Positions 1 through 8,852 of a stretch of 41,941 nt of DNA are shown one piece after another. A program made the translations under genes and the position numbers. The DNA lies in assembly GCA_029547025.1 (NCBI GenBank), contig JAKPQA010000365.1, positions 1 to 41,941 on the forward strand, in the 5' to 3' direction. Within the stretch, counting starts at the first letter, position 1, and each line of letters starts with the position of its first letter. Source of the stretch: Armatimonadota bacterium. GTDB taxonomy: Bacteria; Armatimonadota; Zipacnadia; UBA1398; JAKPQA01. Under the pieces are notes generated by a model. The model worked only from the letters and a program-made list of their open reading frames with translations. It had not been told where the DNA came from and made no database searches.

Positions 1-277
1 GCCCCATCCGCGTCACGCCCAGGATGAAGAACAAAGTGCCCAGCGTCCATAGCGTGCCGCATGACACGGACAGCGCTGTGTCGATGACCTGCGCACGGGG
101 CGTCTGGCCCGTCGCCGCGAAGACCGCGGAGAGCGTGATCACGACTCCCACAACCATCGTGAGCAGGAACTGCATGCTGCTCATGGTGCACATCTTGCGT
201 GGGGCCATGTACAGCCCGAACAGCACCGAGCAGCCCAGAGCCAGACCCAGCCCAGCCGCATCGCTTGGCGTTGACAT
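1..277 (-). CDS. RhaT/GRP-like sugar permease, N-terminal fragment (runs off left edge)
   Basis: The minus strand from an ATG at 277 reads about 92 codons without a stop and leaves the window at base 1, so only the N-terminus is present. Three hydrophobic segments alternate with short loops: about residues 8-24 (containing LGLALGCSVLFGLYMAP), 37-57 and 74-90. The early pattern of a hydrophobic helix ending in GLYMAPRK, then a second helix, resembles 10-helix sugar permeases of the drug/metabolite transporter superfamily, such as the L-rhamnose/H+ symporter RhaT or the GRP glucose-uptake group. These carry sugars across the inner membrane. Substrate cannot be read from this fragment. It could be another DMT-superfamily protein. 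It diverges from the next gene, with 180 bases between the starts. Confidence 0.55.
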   Translation of the reverse strand, partial: MSTPSDAAGLGLALGCSVLFGLYMAPRKMCTMSSMQFLLTMVVGVVITLSAVFAATGQTPRAQVIDTALSVSCGTLWTLGTLFFILGVTRMG

Positions 278-457
278 CGCGCACCGCTTTCGGTTACTGC
301 TGGATGGCACTGCCTCGAACAGGAGCGCCGCACTGCCGTTGGAACATACGTTGGATCCCCTCCCAGTCGACGCCGACGGTGGCGCACGCGCGGGGCGGGG
401 GCTGAGTCAGCGCCGCGTTGGCCGATGCGTGGGCGCACTGGGGGGTTGGAGTAGGCA

Positions 458-1549
458 GTGAGTGTGGAGAGGCTTTACGGCGTTGGGTCGCGACACGTCT
501 GCGTCCTGCTTTCGCTCGTGGTGGTCTGGACCGCTGTAGTCCCTGCTCAGGCCTATGTCGGCAATTATATGGCGCTTTACTGGAGCGCGCGACGGAAGCT
601 CGTGCAGGGCCACTTCGGCGCCGCCGAGCGCTACACCAAAGCGGGCATGAGCGAGGAGAAACGCTGGTGGAGCCGGCTGGACAGCCACACCCGAATGGTG
701 GAGCGCCACGGGCTGTCCGCCACCGGCCGCCGACGGAGCCTCGTGAACATGGAACTGGCGTTTCTGAAGCTCCGCAGCGACTTCCATGCCGACCTGATGG
801 CCCAGGCGGAAGCCCAACTCCGCGAGCTGCGGGAGCCCGGGTACGGCGTCATCGGCGCTACCTTCGAGGACCAGCAGCTCGTCTACCGGCTCGACAAGGC
901 GCTCATGATCGCCGAGGTTGCTGCCGCCCGGGCCGAGCAAGAGCAGCATGACTACGCCCGTGGACGTCAGCTGTGGGACGAGGCTCTTCGGCTCCGCGAA
1001 CGATCACTAGCTGAGCTCAGAGCGCGACGTGAGTCCGTGGCTCAAGTCCCGGGCTCAGCGGCCCGCCTCGAGTACCTGGACGCGCAGATTGCCCGCTACG
1101 ATGACATGCTCACCCGACTCCGGGCCGAATATGAGTGGGCCACCGACCCGTTCCGAGTCGCAGGCCGGATGCGCTTCAATGAGCTCAAGTCCGAGCTCTA
1201 CACGGGCATGTACCGCAGCGTGTATGCGAAGCTCGGCCGCCATTACCGCGACAAGGCCATATACGCGTGCCTGCTCGCGACGGAGAAGGACGCGAGCCGC
1301 AAGGATCAGATGGACAAGCTGGCCGCCGAGCTCGCGGGCGGCGGTGACATTGGCGCCGACCCCGAAGCGCCAACCTGGTACTATTCGGTGGAGTTTGAGC
1401 TCCCGCTCTTCGAGTTCCCGCCGGGGGGCGACGAAAGATTCGACGAGGGGCTGGCCCGGCTCGCCGGCCGCGTCCCCGAAGACGATACCACGGACGCCGA
1501 TGCCGACGCGCCTCCGGCCGGGGGCGAGCTCGTGCCGTTGGGCAACTAG
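458..1549 (+). CDS. Secreted coiled-coil protein of unknown function
   Basis: This reads 363 residues from a GTG start with GGAG six bases upstream. Residues 12-32 form a hydrophobic signal segment ending in PAQA, so export is likely. The mature part is rich in Glu, Arg, Ala and Leu in heptad-like patterns (about residues 95-125, 150-190 and 205-230), suggesting long helices or TPR-like helical hairpins. The C-terminus is acidic and proline-rich. I do not recognise a family and see no catalytic motif. The stop overlaps the stop of the convergent phosphatase gene by 4 bases, so there is no room for a separate terminator. It may be a periplasmic or cell-surface structural protein; this is inference only. 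Confidence 0.7.
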   Translation: MSVERLYGVGSRHVCVLLSLVVVWTAVVPAQAYVGNYMALYWSARRKLVQGHFGAAERYTKAGMSEEKRWWSRLDSHTRMVERHGLSATGRRRSLVNMELAFLKLRSDFHADLMAQAEAQLRELREPGYGVIGATFEDQQLVYRLDKALMIAEVAAARAEQEQHDYARGRQLWDEALRLRERSLAELRARRESVAQVPGSAARLEYLDAQIARYDDMLTRLRAEYEWATDPFRVAGRMRFNELKSELYTGMYRSVYAKLGRHYRDKAIYACLLATEKDASRKDQMDKLAAELAGGGDIGADPEAPTWYYSVEFELPLFEFPPGGDERFDEGLARLAGRVPEDDTTDADADAPPAGGELVPLGN

Positions 1550-2898
1550 CCCGCGGGCTTCGCGTCGCCCGGCTCGAGACGCTTCACCACCATGATCGCC
1601 ACGTCGTCAGGGTGGCTGGTATCGTTCGCGTGCTGCCGGGCCGCGGCCAGCAAGCTCTGGGCGATGTGCTCGGCTGATTCCGCGACCCGTTCGCGGACGA
1701 TGGACGCGATCGCCTCGAGCCCAAGTTCGCCGCCGGCGCCGTCTGAGGCGGTGGTGACGCCATCGGAGGCCAGCACCAGCACGTCCCCCGGGCCCATACC
1801 GCACTCGCCTTCCCGGTAGACGGCATCGGCCTGAATCCCGAGGGCGGGTCCGCCGAGCTCGAGCCACTCCACCTGACCACCGCGCCGAACGATTAGGGGG
1901 GGAACCTGGCCCGCGGTCGTATAGGTCAGGCGCCCCGTATCCGGTTCGAGCCGCGCCAGCGATGCCGCGATGAACGAGTCCTCCTCGATCGTTGAGCACA
2001 TCACCTCGTTGAGGCATCGTGCGATGGCACCGGGTGTTTCGAGCATCTGGCTGGCCACGGCCAGACCGGCCCGGATCAGCGGGAGTTTCGCCACGCCGGA
2101 GATCGTCTTTCCGGCGATATCGGCCACGCAGAGCACGAAGGCGCCATCGGGACCCACCCGGATGTCGTAGTAGTCCCCGCCCCCGACGGCGTAGTCGGCG
2201 ATATCGAAGGCTTTCGCGACATCGTACCCGGCGATGACGGGCAGCGTGGTGGGCAGGGAGAACTCCTGGACCGAACGGGCCAGTTCCACGCGCTGGTGGT
2301 ACTCGACCATCACGCGCTCCTGCGCGAAACGCGCCTCGCGCTCCTGGTCCCGCACCCGTGCCATCGCCCCTGTGATGGCCGCCACGATCAGTAGCGGCAC
2401 GAAGTGGCTCGACCCCATCCGCTGGCACGTAGCGGCGATGCCGTCCGCGTCGCCAACCTGCCACAGGTACAGCCCAATGGCCGCCACGGCCGACACCATG
2501 CTTCCCACCAGCCCGTACCGCATGGCCGCCATGAGCACCGTCAGGTAGAACAGCGTGAAGAGCACCGGCGCGTAACTGGGCGTCTCGCGCATCCATGCGC
2601 AGAAGACCAGCAACTCGATGCCCATGACGGCAGGACGCAGTCGGTCGGCCTTCATGTGCCGCGCCGACGACCACAGCACCACCGCCTGTAGACACAGGAA
2701 CAGCAGGGTGATCGCGTAGAGGTTCCCGCGCGCCATCTGGCCCGACTGGACGGCGAAGGCCAGCGCGACGCACACGAATGTCACGCGGAACATGGCGGAC
2801 ATGGCGTCGAGGTCCGCCACCTCGACGCGTTGCAGCGCTCTGGGTCTGCGCTCGGAATCGGCCACGAGCCCCTCCGGCAGCCCGCGCATCGACTTCAC
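1546..2898 (-). CDS. Membrane SpoIIE-type PP2C serine/threonine phosphatase
   Basis: This is a 450-residue protein. The N-terminal half holds about five to six hydrophobic helices (residues about 35-190), followed by a linker helix (about 190-225) and a C-terminal SpoIIE phosphatase domain (about 230-445). The metal-binding aspartates of the family are visible: GGGDYYD, VADIAGK, ASDGV and PDDVAIM. Known relatives dephosphorylate anti-sigma-factor antagonists or other phosphoproteins at the cytoplasmic face. The first motif has an extra glycine (VGGGDYYD rather than VGGDYYD), and the second lacks the usual small-residue pair after GK. The start is a GTG whose last bases overlap the EcfT stop (GTGA), so it is the last gene of the ECF transporter chain. 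An ATG three codons downstream is an alternative. The signal sensed by the membrane region is unknown. Confidence 0.88.
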   Translation of the reverse strand: MKSMRGLPEGLVADSERRPRALQRVEVADLDAMSAMFRVTFVCVALAFAVQSGQMARGNLYAITLLFLCLQAVVLWSSARHMKADRLRPAVMGIELLVFCAWMRETPSYAPVLFTLFYLTVLMAAMRYGLVGSMVSAVAAIGLYLWQVGDADGIAATCQRMGSSHFVPLLIVAAITGAMARVRDQEREARFAQERVMVEYHQRVELARSVQEFSLPTTLPVIAGYDVAKAFDIADYAVGGGDYYDIRVGPDGAFVLCVADIAGKTISGVAKLPLIRAGLAVASQMLETPGAIARCLNEVMCSTIEEDSFIAASLARLEPDTGRLTYTTAGQVPPLIVRRGGQVEWLELGGPALGIQADAVYREGECGMGPGDVLVLASDGVTTASDGAGGELGLEAIASIVRERVAESAEHIAQSLLAAARQHANDTSHPDDVAIMVVKRLEPGDAKPAG

Positions 2899-3662
2899 CT
2901 ACCCGGTGCGCTCCAGACGCCGCACCCAGCGATGCGCAGCGCGACCGCCAGTCCGAAGTATGCCACCACACCGCCCATCACCGCTACGTCCCGCCAGCCC
3001 AGTTCGGAGGCCATCAGCCAGGTACGTCGACGCCGGGCGCCAAGAGCCCGGCACTCGAGAGCCATGGAGAGCTGGTCGGCGCCGCGCAGTGTCGAGAGCA
3101 ACATGGGAGCCAAGAGCGGCACATGGGCACGGGCTCGCCGAATCAGGCCGCCCGACTCCAGATCCAGCCCGCGAGATCTCTGGGCATCGATGATGTCGAG
3201 TGCCGTCGACACCACGGTGGGCACCAGGCGCAACGCCATGGCGATCACGAAGGCGAACCGGAACGGCACTCCGAGCCCCACCAGCCCCCGCGACATCTCT
3301 TCGGCTGTGGTGCATGATAGGAAGACCAGTCCCACGCACATGCCGGCAACCACCTTGAGCCCGGCGCCGAGACCGAACCATACTCCTTCGGCCCCGGATG
3401 CGCCCCGACCCGGTAGCACCACGGCCCAGACGAGCACTGTGAGGGCCACGAACAGAACGTACAGCCACCACAGCCGCAACAGGTTGCGGCCCGCCCCGGC
3501 GGTCACCGCCACCGCGACCGATGCCGCCAGGGCTGAGCCGGTGTACCGCGGATCGGCCAGCAGGAACGGTGCCGTGGCCCCCAGTGAGAAGAAGACCCAC
3601 TTGGTCCGGGCATCCACGGCATGGAGCCAGCCCGGCTCCTCCACATATAGCCCCCACCTCAT
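2895..3662 (-). CDS. ecfT: ECF transporter membrane coupling subunit EcfT
   Basis: This 255-residue membrane protein has five to six hydrophobic segments (about residues 20-35, 42-58, 65-83, 95-118, 135-150, 222-245). Between them lie the two cytoplasmic coupling motifs of EcfT, each with the Ala-Arg-Gly core: DAQRSRG near residue 162 and ECRALGA near 204. EcfT joins a substrate-binding S component to the ATPase pair and transmits ATP-driven movement for vitamin or metal uptake. It overlaps the ATPase gene upstream and the phosphatase gene downstream by 4 bases each, so all are almost certainly translated together. The family call is firm; the substrate depends on the S component. Confidence 0.93.
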   Translation of the reverse strand: MRWGLYVEEPGWLHAVDARTKWVFFSLGATAPFLLADPRYTGSALAASVAVAVTAGAGRNLLRLWWLYVLFVALTVLVWAVVLPGRGASGAEGVWFGLGAGLKVVAGMCVGLVFLSCTTAEEMSRGLVGLGVPFRFAFVIAMALRLVPTVVSTALDIIDAQRSRGLDLESGGLIRRARAHVPLLAPMLLSTLRGADQLSMALECRALGARRRRTWLMASELGWRDVAVMGGVVAYFGLAVALRIAGCGVWSAPGR

Positions 3663-5359
3663 GGCGTCACCGCCGGCGTGAGCGCCGACACGAGCTCGTC
3701 AACCGATAGAGCGCTGATCCCGAGCTCGGATGCGATCCGGACCACGGTCGGCGCTCGGAGTCCCGCATCCTCCAGAACGCGTTCCCGGCCCAGGATCTCC
3801 CGAACCGTGCCGTCGGCCTGAACCCGGCCCTGGGCCAGTACCACCGCCCGGTGGGCATACTCCGCAACAACCCACATGGCATGGGTGACGATAACAACCG
3901 CCACGCCGCTCCGGCTCAGCCTCCGCAGCAACTCCATGGTCGCTCGGACTTCGATCGGGTCCAGCCCTGTAGTGGGCTCGTCGAGGACGAGAACCTCAGG
4001 CCGCTGGGCCAACGCCCCCGCGAGTGCGACCCGCTGCCGGTCCCCCTTACTCAACGTGATCGGGTCTTCGCGCTCTCGACCCACCAGGCCCACCGCCTCC
4101 AGGGCCTCGTGCACATGCCTCGCCGTGTCATCCGCGTTGCGCCCGAGCGCACGAGGACCAAACGCCACGTCATCGAACACCGTCTCAGCGAAGAGCTGGT
4201 GGTCCGGGTTCTGGGCCACGTAGGCCACCTTCGAGCAGATCTCACGGGTCGGAGCCAGTGCCACATCCAAGCCGCACACGCACACCCGCCCGGGTGCCGG
4301 CCGAATCAGACCGTTCAGGTGCCGCAGCAGCGTGGACTTCCCTCCACCGTTTCGGCCGACGACGGCAACAACCTCGCCACGACCTACGACCAGGTGGGCG
4401 TCCTCCAAAGCACGGACCGGCCCGTATGAGTGCGAGAGTCCCTGGACGGTCACCACGGGCTCCCCGCACGCAGGCGGGGAGGGAGGCGGGTCGACCCGCC
4501 GCACGACATAACCGGCATCCCTGATCGCCGACGCGACACGGGCGGGATCCATGTCCGCGCCGCCGGTCTTCAGACGCAACAGCGAAGCGATCCGCGCCAT
4601 GGGTCCCGGCTCGAGCCCCATGCGGCACAACACCTCGGCGGGGGCGGGCTCGGCCGAGCTCCACGCCACATGACCCCGCGCGAGGAGCACCGTCTGGTCG
4701 TGCCCACCAGCTGACTCCGCCTGGTGGTCGGCCACAACGACCGCTCGACCGTCCCGCGCCAGGTTCTCCGCCGCACACGCAAGGCGGTCCCGCCCATCGG
4801 CATCCAGGTCGCTCGAAGCCTCGTCGAGGCACAGCAGGGCCGGACGCAGAGCCAGTACCGCCGCCACGGCAAGCCGCTGTTTCTGCCCGCCCGACAGGGC
4901 GTGAATGGACCGAGAGGCGAGAGCTCCGAGCTCCAGCGTGTCCAGGGCGTCGCGGACGCGGCGCCGAATCTCATCGCGTGGCAGCCCCAAGTTCTCGGGA
5001 CCGAAAGCCACCTCGAGCTCGACGGTGGGGCAGAAGAGCTGCGCCTCGAAATCCTGGAACACGAGCCCGGCGTGCTCGGCAAGCTCCGCGACTTTGCGCG
5101 AGCGGGTGTCCACGCCGTCGACAACCATGCGGCCCGCCAACTCGCCTCGGACCGCATGGGGGATGAGCCCGTTGAAGCACCGGCACAGGGTGGACTTCCC
5201 GGCACCCGACGGCCCCAGGAGTGCGACCCGTTCGCCACGCCCGACGGCCAGATCGACGCCATCCAGAGCCCACTCGCGGCCATGTGCCTGATGGCTGCTA
5301 GTCGCGTAGCGGAAACCGAGACCCTCGGCCTGGGCGACGCAAGGGGCGCCGAGGCTCAT
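3659..5359 (-). CDS. ecfA: ECF transporter ATPase, two ABC domains fused (EcfA-EcfA')
   Basis: This 566-residue protein carries two complete ABC ATPase domains in one chain, replacing separate EcfA1 and EcfA2 subunits. Domain 1 has Walker A GPSGAGKS near residue 48, signature LSGGQKQR near 153 and Walker B LLCLDEASSDLD near 175. Domain 2 has Walker A GRNGGGKS near 334, a Q-loop with QNPDHQLF typical of EcfA, signature LSKGDRQR near 434 and Walker B VLVLDEPTTGLDP near 458. The second signature is unusual (LSKGD instead of LSGGQ), which suggests unequal ATP sites. It powers uptake through EcfT. The ATG overlaps the S-component stop (ATGA) and its own stop overlaps the EcfT start in the same way. 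Confidence 0.95.
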   Translation of the reverse strand: MSLGAPCVAQAEGLGFRYATSSHQAHGREWALDGVDLAVGRGERVALLGPSGAGKSTLCRCFNGLIPHAVRGELAGRMVVDGVDTRSRKVAELAEHAGLVFQDFEAQLFCPTVELEVAFGPENLGLPRDEIRRRVRDALDTLELGALASRSIHALSGGQKQRLAVAAVLALRPALLCLDEASSDLDADGRDRLACAAENLARDGRAVVVADHQAESAGGHDQTVLLARGHVAWSSAEPAPAEVLCRMGLEPGPMARIASLLRLKTGGADMDPARVASAIRDAGYVVRRVDPPPSPPACGEPVVTVQGLSHSYGPVRALEDAHLVVGRGEVVAVVGRNGGGKSTLLRHLNGLIRPAPGRVCVCGLDVALAPTREICSKVAYVAQNPDHQLFAETVFDDVAFGPRALGRNADDTARHVHEALEAVGLVGREREDPITLSKGDRQRVALAGALAQRPEVLVLDEPTTGLDPIEVRATMELLRRLSRSGVAVVIVTHAMWVVAEYAHRAVVLAQGRVQADGTVREILGRERVLEDAGLRAPTVVRIASELGISALSVDELVSALTPAVTP

Positions 5360-6345
5360 GCAAGCGCCAGCCCGATCAGGGCCAATGCCAGGAATGGGGC
5401 CTGAACGGGCCAGACCCCGGCAGCCGGTAGCCCCGCCCGGTCCGGCAGTGCCGCGAACTCACCCGAGTAGAGACCCAGCCCGACGGCGTACAGACCAACG
5501 AGTCCGATCCACATCAGACACCGCCCCATGCGCGGCGCCCGAGGGACGCTAATGTCATCGGGCGGAAGAACATCCGCCACCAGGAGCCCCCATCGCTTCG
5601 CGCGCGGCAGAACCGCGGGCAGGAGCAACGGGAGCAACAAGGCGATCGCCACCGCGTTGTTGATGGCGATGATGGACGCCAGGAAGCCGAACGGCTGGCT
5701 ACCCAGCACCTCGGTGCCGAAGCCGATGATCCCGCCGCACATCATTGAACTCGCAACGGCCGTGGGCAGCACGGGGAGCATGCTCTCCCCCCAGCGCCGC
5801 AGGGTGGCCGTGGCGACCAGGCCGGCCCCGGCCAACAGGAGCGCCACTCGTCCGGCATAGTGCGTCCACCCGGCCTGACTCCCCTCGCCTGGCGACCACG
5901 TCACCACGGCCGCCACAGCCACGAGGGCGCCGAGCACGCCGAGGATCAGTCGGCCAAGCCAGGTGGGGGCCGGACCTCTTCCCGTCGCGCCCATCTCATT
6001 CGGGACCTCTGCGAGGGCCAGCTCGCGAGACACCGGCCCCCGATACAGCTTGTACGCGGTGTACGCGAATCCCAGGTTGCCGATGAATCCGAAGGCAGAC
6101 GATGGGCCCTGGGTCCCCCCGAGGATGTCTCCGATCAGGTTGCCGATGGCGGCCCCCCACGCCCCCGCCGGGCCCGCGATGATCCCCATCAGTACCGGGA
6201 TCACCACTGTCGGCCGGATCTCCGTGAATCCCGGAAGGATGACCAGCGCCTTGAAGGGCACCGTCAGTCCGCCATACAGCGCCGCGGTCAGAGCGGCAAG
6301 CACGACCATCTTCGTGCTCTGCCACATCGTCAACAGCTCGCGCAC
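5356..6345 (-). CDS. ECF transporter substrate-binding S component, enlarged
   Basis: This 329-residue membrane protein begins with a GTG preceded by GGAGGT at good spacing, which decides the start. The N-terminal part has the S-component pattern: a first helix, then a proline- and glycine-rich pair with RPTVVIPVLMGIIAGPAG and GNLIGDILGG. The S component binds the substrate in the membrane and docks on EcfT. I count about nine hydrophobic segments, whereas most S components have five or six; the extra ones lie in the middle (about residues 135-190) and at the C-terminus (about 280-329). The substrate is not evident; no vitamin-biosynthesis gene or recognised riboswitch adjoins it. It is first in the ECF chain, and its stop overlaps the ATPase start. 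Confidence 0.85.
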   Translation of the reverse strand: MRELLTMWQSTKMVVLAALTAALYGGLTVPFKALVILPGFTEIRPTVVIPVLMGIIAGPAGAWGAAIGNLIGDILGGTQGPSSAFGFIGNLGFAYTAYKLYRGPVSRELALAEVPNEMGATGRGPAPTWLGRLILGVLGALVAVAAVVTWSPGEGSQAGWTHYAGRVALLLAGAGLVATATLRRWGESMLPVLPTAVASSMMCGGIIGFGTEVLGSQPFGFLASIIAINNAVAIALLLPLLLPAVLPRAKRWGLLVADVLPPDDISVPRAPRMGRCLMWIGLVGLYAVGLGLYSGEFAALPDRAGLPAAGVWPVQAPFLALALIGLALA

Positions 6346-6493
6346 CGGGAACCTCCATCTCGTGGCGGAATCTGTTTCGTGTTGCGCCGGGAACCCTCCT
6401 GCCGATGCCGTGGCGGTGCGCCGCCCTCGGAAGGAGGCCTGGCGACCATAGAGAACCTACTTGCAGTCTCATTCGGGGACTGTGGAGGGCTTC
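6346..6493 (-). promoter_or_regulatory. Leader of the ECF operon with a repeated SD-like block
   Basis: This divergent intergenic region must carry the promoter of the ECF chain. On the minus strand the block GGAGGTTCCCGGTGCG at the ecf start has a near copy, GGAGGGTTCCCGGCGC, about 45 bases upstream, where no start codon follows. I compared it by eye with cobalamin, TPP, preQ1 and ZTP riboswitch cores and saw none. No convincing -35/-10 pair was found. Confidence 0.3.
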
Positions 6494-6970
6494 ATGGGGA
6501 TCTGCCAGGCTGTGTTGCGCGCCGCCATCGTTTTGGTGCCCACGATCCTCGCCGGGTGCAATCCGGTAGGCTGGATCACGGACCAGCTCGAGACGGGTGA
6601 CATTCTCGACAAGCTGGCGGGGGAGACCCGGATTCAGTACACGGTTCAGATGTCCGGGGGCGCGGCCATCGCGGGGGCTACGATGAGCTTCTATGCCCTG
6701 ACCACCGGGGGCGACTTCACCAACATCGATGACTGGGAGACGGTGGCCGACGCCTCGGTGACCACGGGCAGCGATGGCACGGTCATTGTGCGCGTGCTGT
6801 CGTCGCCCAACGAGGCCGGTGACGCCATCGTGCGTCCGGAGACCCACTATCGCATCGTCTATGAAGCTCCGGGTTTCCGGCGGTCGGTCGCGTCCCAGGC
6901 CCCCTATGACCTCAACACGGGGCTCAAGTCAAAGACGCTCGAGCTCACGCCTGAGACACTCAGCCGCTAG
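6494..6970 (+). CDS. Small lipoprotein of unknown function
   Basis: This reads 158 residues from an ATG with GGAGG six bases upstream, a better start than the in-frame TTG at 6461. Residues 1-22 are a lipoprotein signal with a canonical lipobox LAGC, so Cys22 would be lipidated and the protein tethered to a membrane. The mature part has an alternating beta pattern with many Thr, Val and Gly; segments such as GAAIAGATMSFYAL and DGTVIVRVLSS look like a carboxypeptidase-regulatory or Ig-like beta-sandwich fold. The fold guess is inference. Its 3' end overlaps the convergent ABC exporter gene by 11 bases. No function is assigned. Confidence 0.75.
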   Translation: MGICQAVLRAAIVLVPTILAGCNPVGWITDQLETGDILDKLAGETRIQYTVQMSGGAAIAGATMSFYALTTGGDFTNIDDWETVADASVTTGSDGTVIVRVLSSPNEAGDAIVRPETHYRIVYEAPGFRRSVASQAPYDLNTGLKSKTLELTPETLSR

Positions 6971-8852
6971 CTCGCTGGGCCTCTGCCGAACCCTGGGGGG
7001 CCGCCTGCACCACGTTGCCGAACTGCAGCTCGTGTAGTTGCCAGTAGGCCCCGCGCGCGGCCATCAGCTCGGCGTGGCTACCTTGCTCAACGACGCGGCC
7101 GCCGTCAATCACCAGAATGCAGTCGGCTTGCCGTACTGTCGCCAGTCGATGGGCGATCACGAACGCCGTGCGCCCGCGCATGAGTCGTCGCATGGCTTCC
7201 TGGATGTGAATCTCGGTCCGCGTGTCGACGCTGCTCGTGGCCTCATCGAGGATCAGGATCGCCGGGTCCGCCAGCACGGCACGCGCGATGGCTAGCAGCT
7301 GGCGTTGCCCCTGGCTCAGACTGCCGCCGGCCTCCGAGAGCGGCGTATCCAGCCCGTGCGGCAGATGGCGGATGAACCCGTCCGCATTGGCCAGCCGCGC
7401 CGCTTCCTCGATCTCCTCATCGGTCGCGTCGAGCCGGCCATAGCGGATGTTGCCCCGCACGGTGTCGGCGAAGACAAAGGTGTCCTGCAGCACGACCCCC
7501 AGGGCCCGGCGGAGTTCATCGCGCCGCACATGCCGGATGTCGCACCCGTCGATCAGAATCGATCCCGAGCCCACATCATAGAAGCGCGTGAGTAGGTTGA
7601 TGATGGTCGTCTTGCCCGCGCCCGTGGGGCCGACCAGCGCGATGGTCTGTCCGGCCTGGGCGTGAAAGGTGACGTCGCGCAGCACCGGCTGCTCTGGGAG
7701 ATACCCGAAGTCCACGTGGTCGAAGGTCACATCGCCGCGCACTGGCACCAGCGCCGCCGCGTCGGGCGGGTCCTCCGGCTCCGGAGGTTCATCCATGATG
7801 GCGAACACGCGCTCGGCCCCCGCGATGGCGAACTGGACCGAGGCCCACAGGCTCGCCAGCGCGTTGATCGGACGAGAGAACTGCTCCGCGTAGCTCAGGA
7901 AAGCCGCCACCGTCCCCACCGTCACCCACTGGCGAAGTACCATCCACCCTCCCGCACACGCGAGTATGGCGAAGGCGATGTTCCGCGAGAGGTTCATGAA
8001 AGGCCCCATGGCGCCGGCCACGATGGCCGCGCGCGTCGCGCTCCGCCTCAGGCGCGAGTTAGCGCCCTCGAAGTCGGCGATGGCCCGCCGCTCTCCCCGA
8101 AACGCCCGCACCACCCGTTGGCCGGTGATGGTCTCCTCGATCAGCCCGTTCAGGACACCCAAGTCCTCCTGCCGTTGACGGAACTCCTCGCGACTCGCCT
8201 TGGCGATCCACCGTGTCAGCGCGAACACCAGCGGCGTCGTCGCCACCGCCACGATGGCGAATCGCCAGTTCATCGCCACCATCGCGGCGCCCGCGCCCAC
8301 GATTCCCAGCACGCACCCCACCAGCTGGATCACCGTGTTCGCCAACGCGCTGTTAATGGCTTCGGTGTCGTTGGTGATACGGCTCATGACCTCGCCATGA
8401 GGATGGCTGTCGAAGAACCGGAGCGGCAGGGCCTGCAATCGGCGGAACAGGTCGCGGCGGATATCGAGGAGTGTCTCCTGTGAGACACGCACCATGATGA
8501 TGGTTTGCATCCACGCGAAAGCCGCTGAGAGGATGCTGCACGCAATCATCAGCCCCACGACCGTGGCCAGGCCCTCCATGCGACCCGGCGCGATGCATCC
8601 GTCGATGGCGCGACGGGTCAGGGCCGGACCAAGCAGTCCCAAGCCCGTGCTTCCCGCGACCAGCAGAGACACGATGACCAGCCGAGACCAGTACCGGCCC
8701 AGATACGACCACATGCGGAACAGCACTGCACGCACGTTTTCGGGTTTGGCAGCGTCGACCATGTGCGCGAAAGGACCACGCCCCGGGCCGGGGCCGGGCA
8801 TGGGGCCGGGATGTCCTGCCGGTCGCTCTGGTGTGCGAGAGGAGCTAGCCAC
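6960..8852 (-). CDS. ABC exporter half-transporter, catalytically intact subunit
   Basis: This 630-residue protein has a six-helix exporter transmembrane domain (about residues 45-340) and a C-terminal ATPase. Walker A is GPTGAGKTT near residue 405, signature LSQGQRQ near 511, Walker B ILILDEATSSVD near 531 with the catalytic glutamate, and the switch histidine sits in IAHRL near 565. The N-terminus is a Pro/Gly-rich stretch. I chose a GTG at 8852 that overlaps the end of the upstream exporter gene by 8 bases; the frame continues further upstream but only inside that gene. Together with the upstream subunit it forms a heterodimeric multidrug- or lipid-type exporter, as in YheI/YheH (BmrCD) or TM287/288. 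The substrate is unknown. Confidence 0.92.
   Translation of the reverse strand: MASSSRTPERPAGHPGPMPGPGPGRGPFAHMVDAAKPENVRAVLFRMWSYLGRYWSRLVIVSLLVAGSTGLGLLGPALTRRAIDGCIAPGRMEGLATVVGLMIACSILSAAFAWMQTIIMVRVSQETLLDIRRDLFRRLQALPLRFFDSHPHGEVMSRITNDTEAINSALANTVIQLVGCVLGIVGAGAAMVAMNWRFAIVAVATTPLVFALTRWIAKASREEFRQRQEDLGVLNGLIEETITGQRVVRAFRGERRAIADFEGANSRLRRSATRAAIVAGAMGPFMNLSRNIAFAILACAGGWMVLRQWVTVGTVAAFLSYAEQFSRPINALASLWASVQFAIAGAERVFAIMDEPPEPEDPPDAAALVPVRGDVTFDHVDFGYLPEQPVLRDVTFHAQAGQTIALVGPTGAGKTTIINLLTRFYDVGSGSILIDGCDIRHVRRDELRRALGVVLQDTFVFADTVRGNIRYGRLDATDEEIEEAARLANADGFIRHLPHGLDTPLSEAGGSLSQGQRQLLAIARAVLADPAILILDEATSSVDTRTEIHIQEAMRRLMRGRTAFVIAHRLATVRQADCILVIDGGRVVEQGSHAELMAARGAYWQLHELQFGNVVQAAPQGSAEAQRASG

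Noticed and set aside
1607-2971. A minus-strand open frame of about 450 codons in a shifted frame of the phosphatase gene.
   Set aside because: It is Gly/Arg-rich and lacks motifs, whereas the chosen frame has all the SpoIIE aspartates.
6346-6493. A vitamin riboswitch upstream of the ECF genes.
   Set aside because: No conserved core of the cobalamin, TPP, preQ1 or ZTP classes was visible by eye; a covariance search could reverse this.
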